From the NCBI GenBank assembly GCA_905216095.1, contig CAJMSQ010000027.1, positions 1-34,373 on the forward strand: 34,373 nt of DNA, written 5' to 3'. Source of the stretch: an uncultured bacterium. GTDB lineage: Bacteria > Bacteroidota > Bacteroidia > Bacteroidales > Bacteroidaceae. A program made the position numbers and the translations under genes. Shown here in pieces: positions 23,146 to 33,207 of the stretch. The notes beneath the pieces are model-generated. The model searched no databases. It had not been told where the DNA came from and saw only the letters and a list, made by a program, of their open reading frames with translations. How positions within the stretch are numbered: the first letter of the stretch is position 1; each line of letters opens with the position of its first letter.

Positions 23146-23397
23146 ACATTAACATTTTTAACTTTCAGCCGGCTGAAACGGACGCGCAGATGCGACCTAC
23201 TTCTTCCCGAAACAGGGATAAAAATCACTACATGGCTTCCGGAAAAAACTACATGGCTTGTAGGAAAAACCGGCCCGCGGGATAATATCACGAAAAAGCC
23301 CGCATACAAGCACTAAAAAAGGACGGTTTGTCCCGTCCCCTGTTTTGCCTTTTGCAAAGATACGAATTCTTTAGGCCAAAAGCAAATGATGTTAAAT
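23146..23397 (-). repeat. Dispersed ~250-bp intergenic element, copy C
   Basis: Read on the minus strand: ATTTAACATCATTTGC, TTTTGG, a TATCTTTG -7 box, a GGACGG hairpin with six Ts, a CCCGCGGG palindrome, two tandem GCCATGTAGT motifs (about 23225-23270), and GAAAGTTAAAAATGTTAATGT ending at 23146. It points toward metA and ends 86 bp before the metA -33 box. It matches copy B closely in layout (251 against 252 bp) and in the CCCGCGGG block, but the rest of the middle differs, so selection or mutation has kept the ends and the hairpin. Confidence 0.8.
23315..23386 (-). promoter_or_regulatory. Promoter plus immediate terminator hairpin in element C
   Basis: On the minus strand -33 TTTG (23386-23383), a 20-bp spacer and -7 TATCTTTG (23362-23355). 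The hairpin is GGACGG (23338-23333) with CCGTCC (23326-23321), followed by TTTTTT ending at 23315. The predicted RNA is about 35 nt. Confidence 0.65.
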
Positions 23398-23661
23398 CCG
23401 GCAGGCAGTTTCTCTTGCCGGTAATTCACAAAAACGTAACTAACGGTCGGAATCGTCCGCCTTCATGCCTGCTATGTCCTGTTTCGGGAACTGAAAATGT
23501 TAAAACGAAGCATTAAAAAGCCCCTACCCCGACTTCATGCGAATGTCCGACCGATGCAGAGACTACTAAATGCCCGAATAAAAAGACCGGACAAGAGTGC
23601 TGTAACCCTTTGTCCGGTCCTGATGGTTTGAAAACACGGATTGCGCAAGCGCAAGCGGCTT
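23398..23661. other. Intergenic region between element C and the M13 peptidase gene
   Basis: No gene is seen. It holds the terminator of the M13 peptidase gene (23578-23620) and a further GTTAAAAC motif (near 23500) resembling the element ends without an accompanying promoter or hairpin; it may be an old remnant. Confidence 0.5.
23578..23620 (-). terminator. M13 peptidase terminator
   Basis: On the minus strand GACCGGACAAA pairs with TTGTCCGGTC (23619-23585), followed by TTTTTATT. It lies about 42 nt after the peptidase stop codon. Confidence 0.8.
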
Positions 23662-25689
23662 TTACCAGATATCCACCCTGTGCTTCTTGGGCACAAAAAG
23701 CGGATCTTTCTTCGTAATCTTGAATGCGTCGTACCAGGCATCGATGTGCGGAAGCGCACCGTTCACACGCCAGCGGCCGGGACTATGCGGGTCTATCTTA
23801 TTGAGCTGCCGGAGCATCTCCTCGCGCGTATTGTTTCCCCACACAATGCCGTAAGAAAGGAAGAAACGCTGCTCGGGAGTGAAACCGTCCTTGACAGGAA
23901 GGGGCGAGTTCTTCATGGCATTCTGCAAGGCTAGGAACGAAACGCTCAATCCGCCGTGGTCGGCGATGTTTTCGCCCAACGTAAGTTTTCCATTGGCAAA
24001 CATTCCGGGAAGTACCTCTATCTTGTCGAAGAAATCCTCCATGACTTTCGTGCGGTTGCGGAAGTTGCGCACATCGGCCTCGGTCCACCAGTTTCGCAGG
24101 TTGCCTTCTTTGTCGAACTGGCTGCCCTGGTCGTCGAAACCATGCGTCATCTCGTGGCCGATGACCACGCCGATGGCTCCATAGTTGCAGGCGTCGTCAG
24201 CCTCGACATTGAAGAAAGGAGGCTGCAGGATACCGGCCGGGAAGCATATCTCATTGGTAGTCGGATTGTAATAGGCATTTATGGTCTGCGGAGTCATGAG
24301 CCACTCGTCACGGTCTACCGGCTTGTTCACGCGTGTCCGTATATGATAGTCGTGCATGAACTCGGATGCGCGGGCCATGTTCTCGTAGAAAGAGACCTCA
24401 TCGCTGATGTCCAGGTCCGTATAGTCCATCCACTTGTCGGGATACCCAATCTTGACGTAGAAGGCATCGAGTTTCTCGTGCGCACGCTGCTTGGTCTCCT
24501 CGCTCATCCACTCTTGACGGTCGATTCGCTGCCCGAGAGCCGTCTGCAGGTTCTTGACCAGCTGTACCATGCGCTGCTTGGACGTTTCGGGGAAGTACTT
24601 CTCCACATACATGCGGCCGACAGCCATGCCCAGCGCGCCCTCGACGGCGCCTATCGCACGCTTCCAGCGGGGACGGTCCTGCTCGGCTCCGCCCATCGTA
24701 TGGCTATAGAAATCGAACGAGGCGGCACGGAATTCGTCACTCAGGTAACCGGCTGCATCGTCCACCACCTTGAAGACCATATAATGCTTCAGGTTATCGA
24801 CAGACTCTTCCCGGAAAATATTTTCCACCTCATGAATGGCTTCGGGCTGGTTCACACTGACTTCCGGAACGGCAGGTACTCCATAGTACAACAGCAGCAG
24901 GCTCCAGTCTATGCCCGGATAATCGGTCAGCAGTTGGGAATACGTCATCTTATGATAGTTTCCCTCCACATCACGCAGCTCGGTGGCCGAACGCGACGCG
25001 CGGGCAATCCGCGTTTCGATGGCCAGTACAGCCTGCATCCCCTTTTCGGCTTCGGCTTCCTCATAACCTGCCAGGACGAACATCTTTTTCACGTATTGCC
25101 GATAAGCGTCACGGATTTTCCGGGTCGGCTCGTCGTCGGCCAGATAATAGTCGCGCTCGCCCATTGAAAGGCCTCCCTGGTTAATCTGCAACAGGTTGTT
25201 CCTGGAGTCCTTGAGGTCGGCATCACAATAGACCACGAACATGCTCGGAATGCCGCGGCGGCCCAGACGTGCGGCCAGCATCTGATAGTCTGTCTTATTG
25301 CCGATGGCGGCTATCCGGCCGAGTGTTTCCTCTATCGGCTTCCTGCCCATTTCGTTGCGGGCCACAGAGTCCATCGCAGAGCGGTAAAGGCTTCCGATTT
25401 TCTGTTGCAGGGAGCCCCGGGCGTGCTTCCCGTCGGCCAGTTCCTCAATCAAAGAGCGCAACTGTTTGCGGTTGTTTTCCTGTAATACATCGAACTGGGT
25501 ATAACGTGAGTACTCGGGGGGCAAGGGATGGGACCTCATCCAGCCGCCGGCGGCATATTGGAAGAAGTCCGTGCCGGGACGGACGGACAGGTCCATATTG
25601 GCTCTGTCGATACCCGAGTTCTGCGACGTCTGGGCCAACGTGCCCGAAGCGACCATCGCCATCATCGGTAAAATCATCTTTAGTTTCAT
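23662..25689 (-). CDS. M13-family zinc metallopeptidase (neprilysin/PepO-like)
   Basis: Exported endopeptidase that probably degrades oligopeptides in the periplasm or at the cell surface. From the ATG at 25689 (MKLKMILPMMAMVASGTLAQ) it has 675 residues with a signal peptide; the open frame runs 17 codons further upstream but those residues spoil the signal. The zinc site is HEMTH (His512, Glu513, His516) plus Glu573 in ENIADHGGL. NAYYNPTTNEICFPAGILQPPFF is the substrate-binding segment of the family. The N-terminal region has DFFQYAAGGWM, the usual M13 start of the mature protein. It lies 47 nt after sprA and may be cotranscribed with it. Confidence 0.95.
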   Translation of the reverse strand: MKLKMILPMMAMVASGTLAQTSQNSGIDRANMDLSVRPGTDFFQYAAGGWMRSHPLPPEYSRYTQFDVLQENNRKQLRSLIEELADGKHARGSLQQKIGSLYRSAMDSVARNEMGRKPIEETLGRIAAIGNKTDYQMLAARLGRRGIPSMFVVYCDADLKDSRNNLLQINQGGLSMGERDYYLADDEPTRKIRDAYRQYVKKMFVLAGYEEAEAEKGMQAVLAIETRIARASRSATELRDVEGNYHKMTYSQLLTDYPGIDWSLLLLYYGVPAVPEVSVNQPEAIHEVENIFREESVDNLKHYMVFKVVDDAAGYLSDEFRAASFDFYSHTMGGAEQDRPRWKRAIGAVEGALGMAVGRMYVEKYFPETSKQRMVQLVKNLQTALGQRIDRQEWMSEETKQRAHEKLDAFYVKIGYPDKWMDYTDLDISDEVSFYENMARASEFMHDYHIRTRVNKPVDRDEWLMTPQTINAYYNPTTNEICFPAGILQPPFFNVEADDACNYGAIGVVIGHEMTHGFDDQGSQFDKEGNLRNWWTEADVRNFRNRTKVMEDFFDKIEVLPGMFANGKLTLGENIADHGGLSVSFLALQNAMKNSPLPVKDGFTPEQRFFLSYGIVWGNNTREEMLRQLNKIDPHSPGRWRVNGALPHIDAWYDAFKITKKDPLFVPKKHRVDIW

Positions 25690-25736
25690 ATTTTTTATTA
25701 CTTGATTGATAAATTCTTTATACGTGCCGGAACACA

Positions 25737-28700
25737 TCATCTATTGAGAATGAACTTGATACTGATGCCGAAATCCTGCGTAACCGTGGGATAGGACGAC
25801 GATGTCAGCAAGGGTTTGTTCATTTGCCGGTCATAATATGCGGTAAGCGTCAGCAGGCGGCTCAGGGCATAGTCTGCCGAGAAGGAAACCTGCACGGCCT
25901 TGTTTCCGCTCGTAGCCTGGCTGAAAGAAGTGATGATGTCGCGGTTGAGGGCACTCTGGTTGCGCAACGAGAAATCGAGGCGCAGATTCAAATCGTTGGA
26001 GAAACCGCGGTTGGCCGAGGCATTCTGCCGCTCACGCTCCTGCTCGTTCTTACTGCCGCGCTTCTTGGCCCGCACGGTCCGCTTGGGAGCAAAAAGATTA
26101 AGTCCGACAACTTTATATCCCAGCCCGACAACGATGTCGTCCGAACGGCTTTCGGTGATTTGCTGGGAGGTCATGCTCAGTGTCAGCACACGGGTCTTGC
26201 GGAACTCGAGTTTAGCCGTCAGGTTGTTGTGGAAAGTCATGTCCACACCTACCAGAGGAGAAAAACTCTCATTGATGCTGACGGTCGAAATGTCGTACAT
26301 GCAGGAGGGAACGGGATTTCCCGTCGCCACATCCTGAACAAAACCGAACCCATCCATATATTCGCGAAACGAGGTAAAGGTGTTGTATGAACCTACCGAG
26401 TATATGCTCTTGTAACCGTGGTTGATGTTGAAACTTTTGAATACTTTCTTCATCCGTTTCAACCTGGCCAGTCCGCCGTACTTGACGGTCCAGTTGGGCA
26501 ACATCCGCGTCAGCGCCGGGAAGATGTCGAGCGAGGACGTGCCGGTGCCATACGCATTCAGGAAGGCCGGTATCATGACCTCGGCGGAATACTTGTCCAC
26601 AGTCCCGTTGGCCGCGTCGAAAGGCTGGCCTGCCAGGGTGGTTCCCTGCGGATAGGTGGCTCCTGCATACATCTGCTCTATCCGCCGGCGGTATCCCTCG
26701 AGCGAGGCCACGAACTTGTCGAAAGTCTTGCTGCGATAACCGTTATCGGCATTGCCGGGACCCTCGAAGGCCGAACCGATGGATATGGTTGTCATCGTGA
26801 AACTGCCGGAACGTGTTGTCGGCATACCTTCAAACATATACTGTATGCTGCTTGCCTTGTTCACGGAACGGCTTGCCGAAAGGTCTATCTTGAAGTCGCG
26901 GAACGGTTCGACCGTGGCACGCACCTGCAGGTCCTCGGTGGCATTGGTCGTGGCCGGCGTAACGACGCTGTCGCTTTGCAGAAGCCATCCGTTGCGGGCG
27001 GCCTTGCGCAAGTAGCTCTCGTCCGTAAGGCCGAACGCGAAGTCCAGTCCGGGCTGCAGGCCACCGTCATTTCTCTGTCCGAACATATCGCCGATATTGG
27101 GCAGGAACCCGGGTATCGACATGTTCTGGCGATTGGTGTATGAGATGCTGACGTTCCGCACCATCATGGCAGCCCGTGCCGTATACTGCAGGGCCTTGTA
27201 CCATCCTTGTTCCTCAGGACGCTTGCGGGGTGTCACGGTAAGTTTCACTTTCGCGGTGTCCTGGGTGAGCAGCTCAATGCTATTGGCGTCTATGACCTTG
27301 TAACGGACAGGATAACGGCTGCCATCGGCGCGCAAGGCGGTCACACGTATTTTTTTGCTCTTCTGATTGTGCTGTACGGTCACGGTGGTATCCGCCTTCA
27401 ACTGCACCTCCTTGACATAATTGCGGGGCTGCTCTTTCTTGGCCGGCGCCGAGGATGAGAATTTACGGTTCACCTTCTTCAGGAAAGGCACATGGTTGTA
27501 AAGTGTCTCCATTCTCAGACGCGCGTTTGCACCGATTGTACGCGAGTTGGCTATGGTATTGCCCAGCGAACTCCCGTTGTCGAGTTCCGCACCACGGGCC
27601 CAGTTATACGTGGACGAGTACTTGACGTCCGATGTGAACCAATCCAGAACCGGCAGCTTATTGAGTGGCAACTGCCAGGAGGCTTCAAAGTTCTGCTGAT
27701 AGCTGAGGGGCGTGCCCATATGCTTGATGCTGTTCCACACGGAATCCTTCCACGCTGCATAACGGTCGGGATAGAGGTCCTTATTCACGGCTGTGTACGG
27801 CTGTTCTATCTCTGCGTTCGTTCCGGAACTGAAGTTCATGTGCAAACTCTTCGTCAAATCCCACCTAAGCGTGAAACTTCTGTTCCAAAGGAAGTCGCTC
27901 GACCACGTAAGCGGGATGTCCGAACCGCTGAGATTCTCCATGTCACGCTCTTGCAGCTCATAGTAATTCCTGAGAATATCGGAATTGAACGTTACATTCT
28001 GGGGAAGGTAGTTGAAGTTCAGTTCTTTCACGAATTTCAGCCACTTGCTCTTTCCCTTCATCTTCTTGAAAGGCTCGAAGGGCTTGTAACTGGGCGAATA
28101 GTTATAGTTAAAGTTCCACTTCCAGTTCTCATCTTTCTCCCAGGCCGTGGTCTCGCCCGACGTATGACGGCTGCTGTAGGCATAACTGAAGGAGAAGTTG
28201 GCCGGGTCATAAGGCATGGGATGGCGTTTGGTCGCAATATTAAAGCGTACGCCCGAGAGACTGAAGTTTTTATTGATGATAACTTTCTCCGCAATATTCC
28301 TGAGCGAATCGCGCTCGCGGTCATTGGCAAGGGCATCGAGGGCATCGTCAAGCTCCATGTCCGAGTCTAACGGATTGTAGCGCGGAACGGTCCGCTCCTT
28401 GCTGTAAGAGTAGTACAGGGGTGCCTTCAACTTGACCTTTTCCGGCAAGAAACGCCCGGCCTCCACATTGGTTGTGACACTATACTGGTAGAGATTGTCG
28501 TCTCTCCGCTGGGACACGCTTTCCTCCAAGCCGCCAAAGCCGTCGGTTTCGATATGTCCGCTCAGATTTACGGTGGCAACGTCGGACAATTGCAGGTTCA
28601 GCGAGCCCTGGGCCGCCCATCCGCCCTTATTTGTGAAGTTCTGAAGCCGCAGTTCGTTCGCCCAAACTTCCACACTCTGGGTAGCCCGTGAGTTGTTGCG

Positions 28701-31700
28701 CACACCTATCATCACAGTACGCACTTCTCCGAGCGAGGGATTGCCCATCACGCTGATTTTATTACTCGGCTTGGACGAATCGTACTCACTATACAGTGTC
28801 GAGTATCCGGCTGTTCCGAGTGCCTTTTGCCTGTTGCGGTTCTTCTTGGCCGCCGTGAACACGGACAAATCAATATCAAGCATGTTCTGCTCCGGCCATA
28901 CCGCACGCCGTCCCGCATCATTGTCGAGGTACTGTCCCTCGGGAGTGATGCTCAGAGGTATCTCATACTCATAAAAATTGCTGCGATAGTCGGAACCAAG
29001 ACGGATGAACAGGCTGACTTGTCCGTTCTCCGGCGCATTGCCACCGGGCAACCCGTTGGCATGTGCAAACATCTGCATGTGTCTGTATCGGCGTAGGTCG
29101 AGCGATGTATTCTTATAGACGGCACGGGCATCCCCCGAGGCAAGTCCTTCGATGGTCATGGACAACGCTTGCTCGTTCTCTTGCAGCACTTGCTCCTGTC
29201 CGGGGTCCACTACGCGGCTGATGCCCGGTGGCAACACATAGTTTACAGGCTGCTTCTCGTTATTTTCTTCAAAGTTCACCGCCGATACGCTCATGCGGCC
29301 GCTCACATCGGGCGCCTTTCCGGCGTAAAGTGTCTGCGTATATTCGCGCCACTCGCCACGGACCAGGTTGAACGTACCCAGACGCAGCACGACAGGCTCG
29401 CGGAAGCCGGTCATGAACAGACGGATAAAGCGGATACTCGAAAAGTCACTGATGCCTCCTTCCCTCTTTTCGTACTGGTCGATAGGAATACGGAAGAGAT
29501 ACCACGTCACATCCGACTTGTTGTTGTCACGTGTCTGCACATTGGCCACACGCTTGTCCACGATATAATTCTGTCCAACCACCATCGCCTCGGGAGAGAT
29601 ACGCACCCGGTACTGATAATACTTCTCATATTCGTTGAGCGTATAGTCCTGGTTGATGTCTTCCACGTCGGGCGTGGTCTTATAAGCCGTGCTGTAGCTC
29701 TCGGGCGAGTGATCGGAATCCACGGAATTGCCGTTCGGGTTATTGATACGCTTATAGCGGTCCAGAATGGACGTATGGGCGTTATCGAAATCCGTTCCGC
29801 GGAAGTAATGATAGCGGTCGGCCGAAGGAGAAGCCATGATGGAATCATAAACCTCGGGGCGGACGATGCCACGTATCTGTTCCAGGAAATTTCTATACGC
29901 CGGGAAAGACGCCTCCTGCTCACTCGTCAGACCGTTATAGCCCACGTCCTGTTTCTGCCGGGCTCCGCTGCTGGTATTGAAAGCATAGGTGATGCTGTTC
30001 TGCGTCGGAACGCGTCCCCAAACCGTTTCCGTGTATTGTGAAGGGTTGTCATCAACCGGCAGGCCGCTTTCATAGAACTTTTTGCCGTCTTTCAGGATAT
30101 CCTCGCTGATTTCCCCGAGGTTGAAATAAAGGTCTCCGGCTATTTCCTTCCCGTTTTCGCGCGACTTGATGAAGGGGTCCATCATCCAAAATTCGATGTA
30201 CTCGATATTGGCCGCCTCGAAGTCTGAGGTTTCCAGCTTACGCATCATACCCCCCCAGCGTTTTTCGGGCGAGAGCAGCCGGCCGCGCTCGTTCAGGTTC
30301 GGGTCCAGATTGTACGGGCCGCGTTCATCGGGATAGTAAGCCAGGTTCAGCACGTTGAGCGTAGAGGACTCCTTGAAATTAATCTGCTTGTTAGGAAACA
30401 GTTCGTTCTTGTAAACTTCCCGTACATCAGGGTCGGACAGTTGTTTGAGGTCAGCTTTGATGTGTCCGGGCGTATTCGAGGAGGAACGACGTGTGAACAA
30501 AGGGTCGATATAATACCATGCCAGCAGCGCGCGGTTATATCCATAGCGCACGTCATTGGTATAACGCGACTCGGGGAATAGTGACGGGACGGAGCTCAAC
30601 GTCCATTCGACGGGGTTGGATATGTCTATGGAGTTCTTGGCGTTCTCGAAGTCATCTATATATGAGGCATTCCCTTGCGCGCCCTTATTCTTCCCGGCAA
30701 TCAGCTGTGCGAACTCGGCCGTCAGATTGATGGAAGAGGGAGCGGTGCAATGCAGGAGCGGTAACTTATCCAACATGTTCGTCAGCCACTGGCTCTGTTG
30801 CTTCCACGCAAGGTTGAGTCCCCAGATTGTATTGTTAAGCGGCTCGCTTCCCATAGCCACCTTCGTTGTCAGAGGCTTCTCTCCGAGGTGCATGAAAGTA
30901 CCTCCCAGCTGAAAATTCTTGGAGAAATCATACTGCCAGTTCAGCCCAATCATGGTTTTCCGCTGCATACCATAGTTGGTGTCGCTTTCCAGACTGACAT
31001 TAATCGGGGTACCGGCATCGAGCAGGCTCTTGTTCAGGATGGTGACGATTCCCGAGCTGTAATCCACCTTATAATCGGTGCCTTCCATAAGGGTCATGCC
31101 CCCTGCCGTCACCACAACCGAACCACGAGGCACATTTATCGCGCCCAATTGTATCTCATCGCGTTTCGAAGCCTTGTATTGTCCGGTTATCATATACTTG
31201 TCTTTCTCGGCTATCTGCCGGGCCACGGTTTTGGTCGAGTCATATAATTCCTGGAAGACGTAGCGCGAGGCGATTTCCTTGTTGCCTATTACCTTGGCCA
31301 GGTAAGAACCGAACGGTTCGACAACGGGAAAGAACACGCGGCCGCTTGACGGGTCGATGGTATAGCCTTCCACGTAGTCGAAATAGCCGTTGGGATTTCT
31401 TTTATTATTATTGTCCAGTCGGTCCATCCCCAGCAACGAAAGGATTTTCCTGTCTTTCAGCCCGGGTTCGGGGATGTAAGAAAGGAATACGCCCGTCGTA
31501 TCGCTCAATATCTTGATGTCCAGACGGAATTTCTCGCGTTGTACGGAGGTCGCGCCCAGCGAATAGACGTTCTTCATCATCAGGTCCCAGTTTCCCATCC
31601 GCGGTGTATTGGCGGTATTCTTCAACGTCTTGACGAAAAGTGCCGTCTGATTGTCTTTCATGTCGGTGGAAAATTCTCCGACCTGATAGCTCTGTCCGCG

Positions 31701-33140
31701 ATAAGTGTATTCGAAAGCCACCGCCAGCACTTGGTCGGGCTGCAACGTGGACTTCAGGGACAGGTAGCCCAGCGATGCGTTCAGCGTGTACTCTGACGAA
31801 GTGAGCAGACGTGCGGTCTCCAGTTTCTCATAGTCTTCTCCTCCCGACAATCCCGCACCATCGAGCAGCGGAGTGGTTTGCGAAATGTCGCGGGCCGCCG
31901 CAAGGTCGCTCGTCAGACGCTCGTAAAGCGTATTCGAGGCGTTGCTCGGAACGACGTCACGCCCGGCTGCCCACAAGGGATTGCTGATGCTGTCGTGCTC
32001 ACCCATATCCGTAAAGGCCACTATGTTACGGGTATTCGTCGTCACGCCCGTCTTGTTCGTCACCCACACCTCTATACGGTTGATGTTGATGCCGGACATT
32101 ACATTCGGCAACTGAGCCATGTTGTCATCATAACGGTCACGGAAATAATGGGCCAAGAAGAAGTGCCGGTTTTCGTCGTAGCTGTCGGCCGAGAACTCAT
32201 AATTGGTCATCTGTATGCCGCCCGAAGACGAGACAGACTGGCTGCTCGATTTCTTTTGCGACACGACGGTCTGCAGTTTGAGCTTGCCGAACTGCATGTC
32301 GGCACGGACTCCGAACAACGACGTGGCGCCCCGCACCAACGAAGAGTTGGACGGCATCAACACGTTACCGGCTTCGATGAGTTTGATGATTTCGTCCTCC
32401 TTGCCCTCATAGCGCAACTTGAAGTTCTGCGTGTCAAAGTTGAACGTGGCCTCGGAGTTGTAATTGAAATCCAAGTTCACCTTGTCGCCAACCTTACCGT
32501 TCGCGCTCAGGTTTATCTTCTCGTCGAAATCAAAGCCGAAGGTTTTCCGACTGCGTTCGGACAAGGAGGGATTATCCACGAAGCGCGTGTTCGCGCCTAT
32601 CTTCAATTCGGCCGAACCTTGCGTCTTGATGCGGACTCCGCCGGGACCGAAGATTTTGCTGGCCGGTCCCAAATCGAACTTCATATCCGTGAAGTCGAAC
32701 TTTTCCTTGCCTTTCGTCTCGAACTCCTCGGCGTTCTTAGCCCTATAATAGGCTCTGACCGAACGTTCTGCGCTCCATTTCCGATATTCCTCTTCAGTCA
32801 TGTAGAACGGAGCTTCCAGAAAATCATCGCCCAACTTGGTTCCCAACCTGTACGTGCCTGTCTTTTCGTCGTAATAGACATCCGTCTTCAGGTTTTCGGG
32901 GTCTTTCAGGTCGGCCGGCGACTTGTCCGCGTCCTTTTCGTCCTGCACCGTCGTCCGGCGCACGCGGAAACGGGGCTGCACGCTGTCCTCACGCACCGCC
33001 TGTACCTGTTCCCTGCCTGCAACGGACGGCACGGCAGCAGCTGAAGTCCGGATTTGCGAAGAGAGTGCGGATGCCGCCGCCGACACAATCAGCATCAGCA
33101 CCGCAACGACCAATAATATTTTACGCAGGTTCGGTTTCAC
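25737..33140 (-). CDS. sprA: SprA, type IX secretion outer-membrane translocon / gliding protein
   Basis: SprA (Sov in Porphyromonas) forms the very large outer-membrane barrel through which type IX substrates leave the cell. The 2467 residues are the family's usual size. It starts with a signal peptide (about 1-28, ILLVVAVLMLIVSAAASA). Many segments read like amphipathic beta strands with aromatic ends, and the C-terminus is FGISIKFILNR, a typical outer-membrane end. Family segments include LGPASKIFGPGGVRIKTQGSAEL, DFNYNSEATFNFD and RNVSISYTNRQNMSIPGFLPNIGDMFGQ. The start codon is GTG (33140-33138); an in-frame TGA lies a short way upstream and no ATG intervenes. It is 67 bp after ruvA. No other type IX genes are in the window, so activity of that pathway cannot be judged. 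Confidence 0.95.
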   Translation of the reverse strand: MKPNLRKILLVVAVLMLIVSAAASALSSQIRTSAAAVPSVAGREQVQAVREDSVQPRFRVRRTTVQDEKDADKSPADLKDPENLKTDVYYDEKTGTYRLGTKLGDDFLEAPFYMTEEEYRKWSAERSVRAYYRAKNAEEFETKGKEKFDFTDMKFDLGPASKIFGPGGVRIKTQGSAELKIGANTRFVDNPSLSERSRKTFGFDFDEKINLSANGKVGDKVNLDFNYNSEATFNFDTQNFKLRYEGKEDEIIKLIEAGNVLMPSNSSLVRGATSLFGVRADMQFGKLKLQTVVSQKKSSSQSVSSSGGIQMTNYEFSADSYDENRHFFLAHYFRDRYDDNMAQLPNVMSGININRIEVWVTNKTGVTTNTRNIVAFTDMGEHDSISNPLWAAGRDVVPSNASNTLYERLTSDLAAARDISQTTPLLDGAGLSGGEDYEKLETARLLTSSEYTLNASLGYLSLKSTLQPDQVLAVAFEYTYRGQSYQVGEFSTDMKDNQTALFVKTLKNTANTPRMGNWDLMMKNVYSLGATSVQREKFRLDIKILSDTTGVFLSYIPEPGLKDRKILSLLGMDRLDNNNKRNPNGYFDYVEGYTIDPSSGRVFFPVVEPFGSYLAKVIGNKEIASRYVFQELYDSTKTVARQIAEKDKYMITGQYKASKRDEIQLGAINVPRGSVVVTAGGMTLMEGTDYKVDYSSGIVTILNKSLLDAGTPINVSLESDTNYGMQRKTMIGLNWQYDFSKNFQLGGTFMHLGEKPLTTKVAMGSEPLNNTIWGLNLAWKQQSQWLTNMLDKLPLLHCTAPSSINLTAEFAQLIAGKNKGAQGNASYIDDFENAKNSIDISNPVEWTLSSVPSLFPESRYTNDVRYGYNRALLAWYYIDPLFTRRSSSNTPGHIKADLKQLSDPDVREVYKNELFPNKQINFKESSTLNVLNLAYYPDERGPYNLDPNLNERGRLLSPEKRWGGMMRKLETSDFEAANIEYIEFWMMDPFIKSRENGKEIAGDLYFNLGEISEDILKDGKKFYESGLPVDDNPSQYTETVWGRVPTQNSITYAFNTSSGARQKQDVGYNGLTSEQEASFPAYRNFLEQIRGIVRPEVYDSIMASPSADRYHYFRGTDFDNAHTSILDRYKRINNPNGNSVDSDHSPESYSTAYKTTPDVEDINQDYTLNEYEKYYQYRVRISPEAMVVGQNYIVDKRVANVQTRDNNKSDVTWYLFRIPIDQYEKREGGISDFSSIRFIRLFMTGFREPVVLRLGTFNLVRGEWREYTQTLYAGKAPDVSGRMSVSAVNFEENNEKQPVNYVLPPGISRVVDPGQEQVLQENEQALSMTIEGLASGDARAVYKNTSLDLRRYRHMQMFAHANGLPGGNAPENGQVSLFIRLGSDYRSNFYEYEIPLSITPEGQYLDNDAGRRAVWPEQNMLDIDLSVFTAAKKNRNRQKALGTAGYSTLYSEYDSSKPSNKISVMGNPSLGEVRTVMIGVRNNSRATQSVEVWANELRLQNFTNKGGWAAQGSLNLQLSDVATVNLSGHIETDGFGGLEESVSQRRDDNLYQYSVTTNVEAGRFLPEKVKLKAPLYYSYSKERTVPRYNPLDSDMELDDALDALANDRERDSLRNIAEKVIINKNFSLSGVRFNIATKRHPMPYDPANFSFSYAYSSRHTSGETTAWEKDENWKWNFNYNYSPSYKPFEPFKKMKGKSKWLKFVKELNFNYLPQNVTFNSDILRNYYELQERDMENLSGSDIPLTWSSDFLWNRSFTLRWDLTKSLHMNFSSGTNAEIEQPYTAVNKDLYPDRYAAWKDSVWNSIKHMGTPLSYQQNFEASWQLPLNKLPVLDWFTSDVKYSSTYNWARGAELDNGSSLGNTIANSRTIGANARLRMETLYNHVPFLKKVNRKFSSSAPAKKEQPRNYVKEVQLKADTTVTVQHNQKSKKIRVTALRADGSRYPVRYKVIDANSIELLTQDTAKVKLTVTPRKRPEEQGWYKALQYTARAAMMVRNVSISYTNRQNMSIPGFLPNIGDMFGQRNDGGLQPGLDFAFGLTDESYLRKAARNGWLLQSDSVVTPATTNATEDLQVRATVEPFRDFKIDLSASRSVNKASSIQYMFEGMPTTRSGSFTMTTISIGSAFEGPGNADNGYRSKTFDKFVASLEGYRRRIEQMYAGATYPQGTTLAGQPFDAANGTVDKYSAEVMIPAFLNAYGTGTSSLDIFPALTRMLPNWTVKYGGLARLKRMKKVFKSFNINHGYKSIYSVGSYNTFTSFREYMDGFGFVQDVATGNPVPSCMYDISTVSINESFSPLVGVDMTFHNNLTAKLEFRKTRVLTLSMTSQQITESRSDDIVVGLGYKVVGLNLFAPKRTVRAKKRGSKNEQERERQNASANRGFSNDLNLRLDFSLRNQSALNRDIITSFSQATSGNKAVQVSFSADYALSRLLTLTAYYDRQMNKPLLTSSSYPTVTQDFGISIKFILNR

Positions 33141-33207
33141 AAATACCGGCTTTAGTCTTTTGTTTCAATACAGTATGGATAGAAAATCATATTCCGCGGC
33201 AACGTCG

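Noticed and set aside
22208..23152. 314-codon plus-strand frame opposite metA, reaching into element C
   Set aside because: Shadow of metA; metA has its catalytic residues and a promoter on the other strand.
22809..23316. Small frames inside the repeat elements (products with KNVNV, INIFNF or HVVF)
   Set aside because: The shared peptides come only from the conserved DNA ends and CATGTAG motifs, appear in several frames and on both strands, and lack credible starts; they are translations of the repeat.
23956..25167. Long plus-strand open frame (403 codons) opposite the M13 peptidase
   Set aside because: It is a shadow of a real gene in GC-rich codons; no family motif, and the opposite strand has complete catalytic motifs.
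31878..33044. 388-codon plus-strand frame opposite sprA, and other long frames there
   Set aside because: Antisense shadows of sprA with no recognisable domains or promoters.
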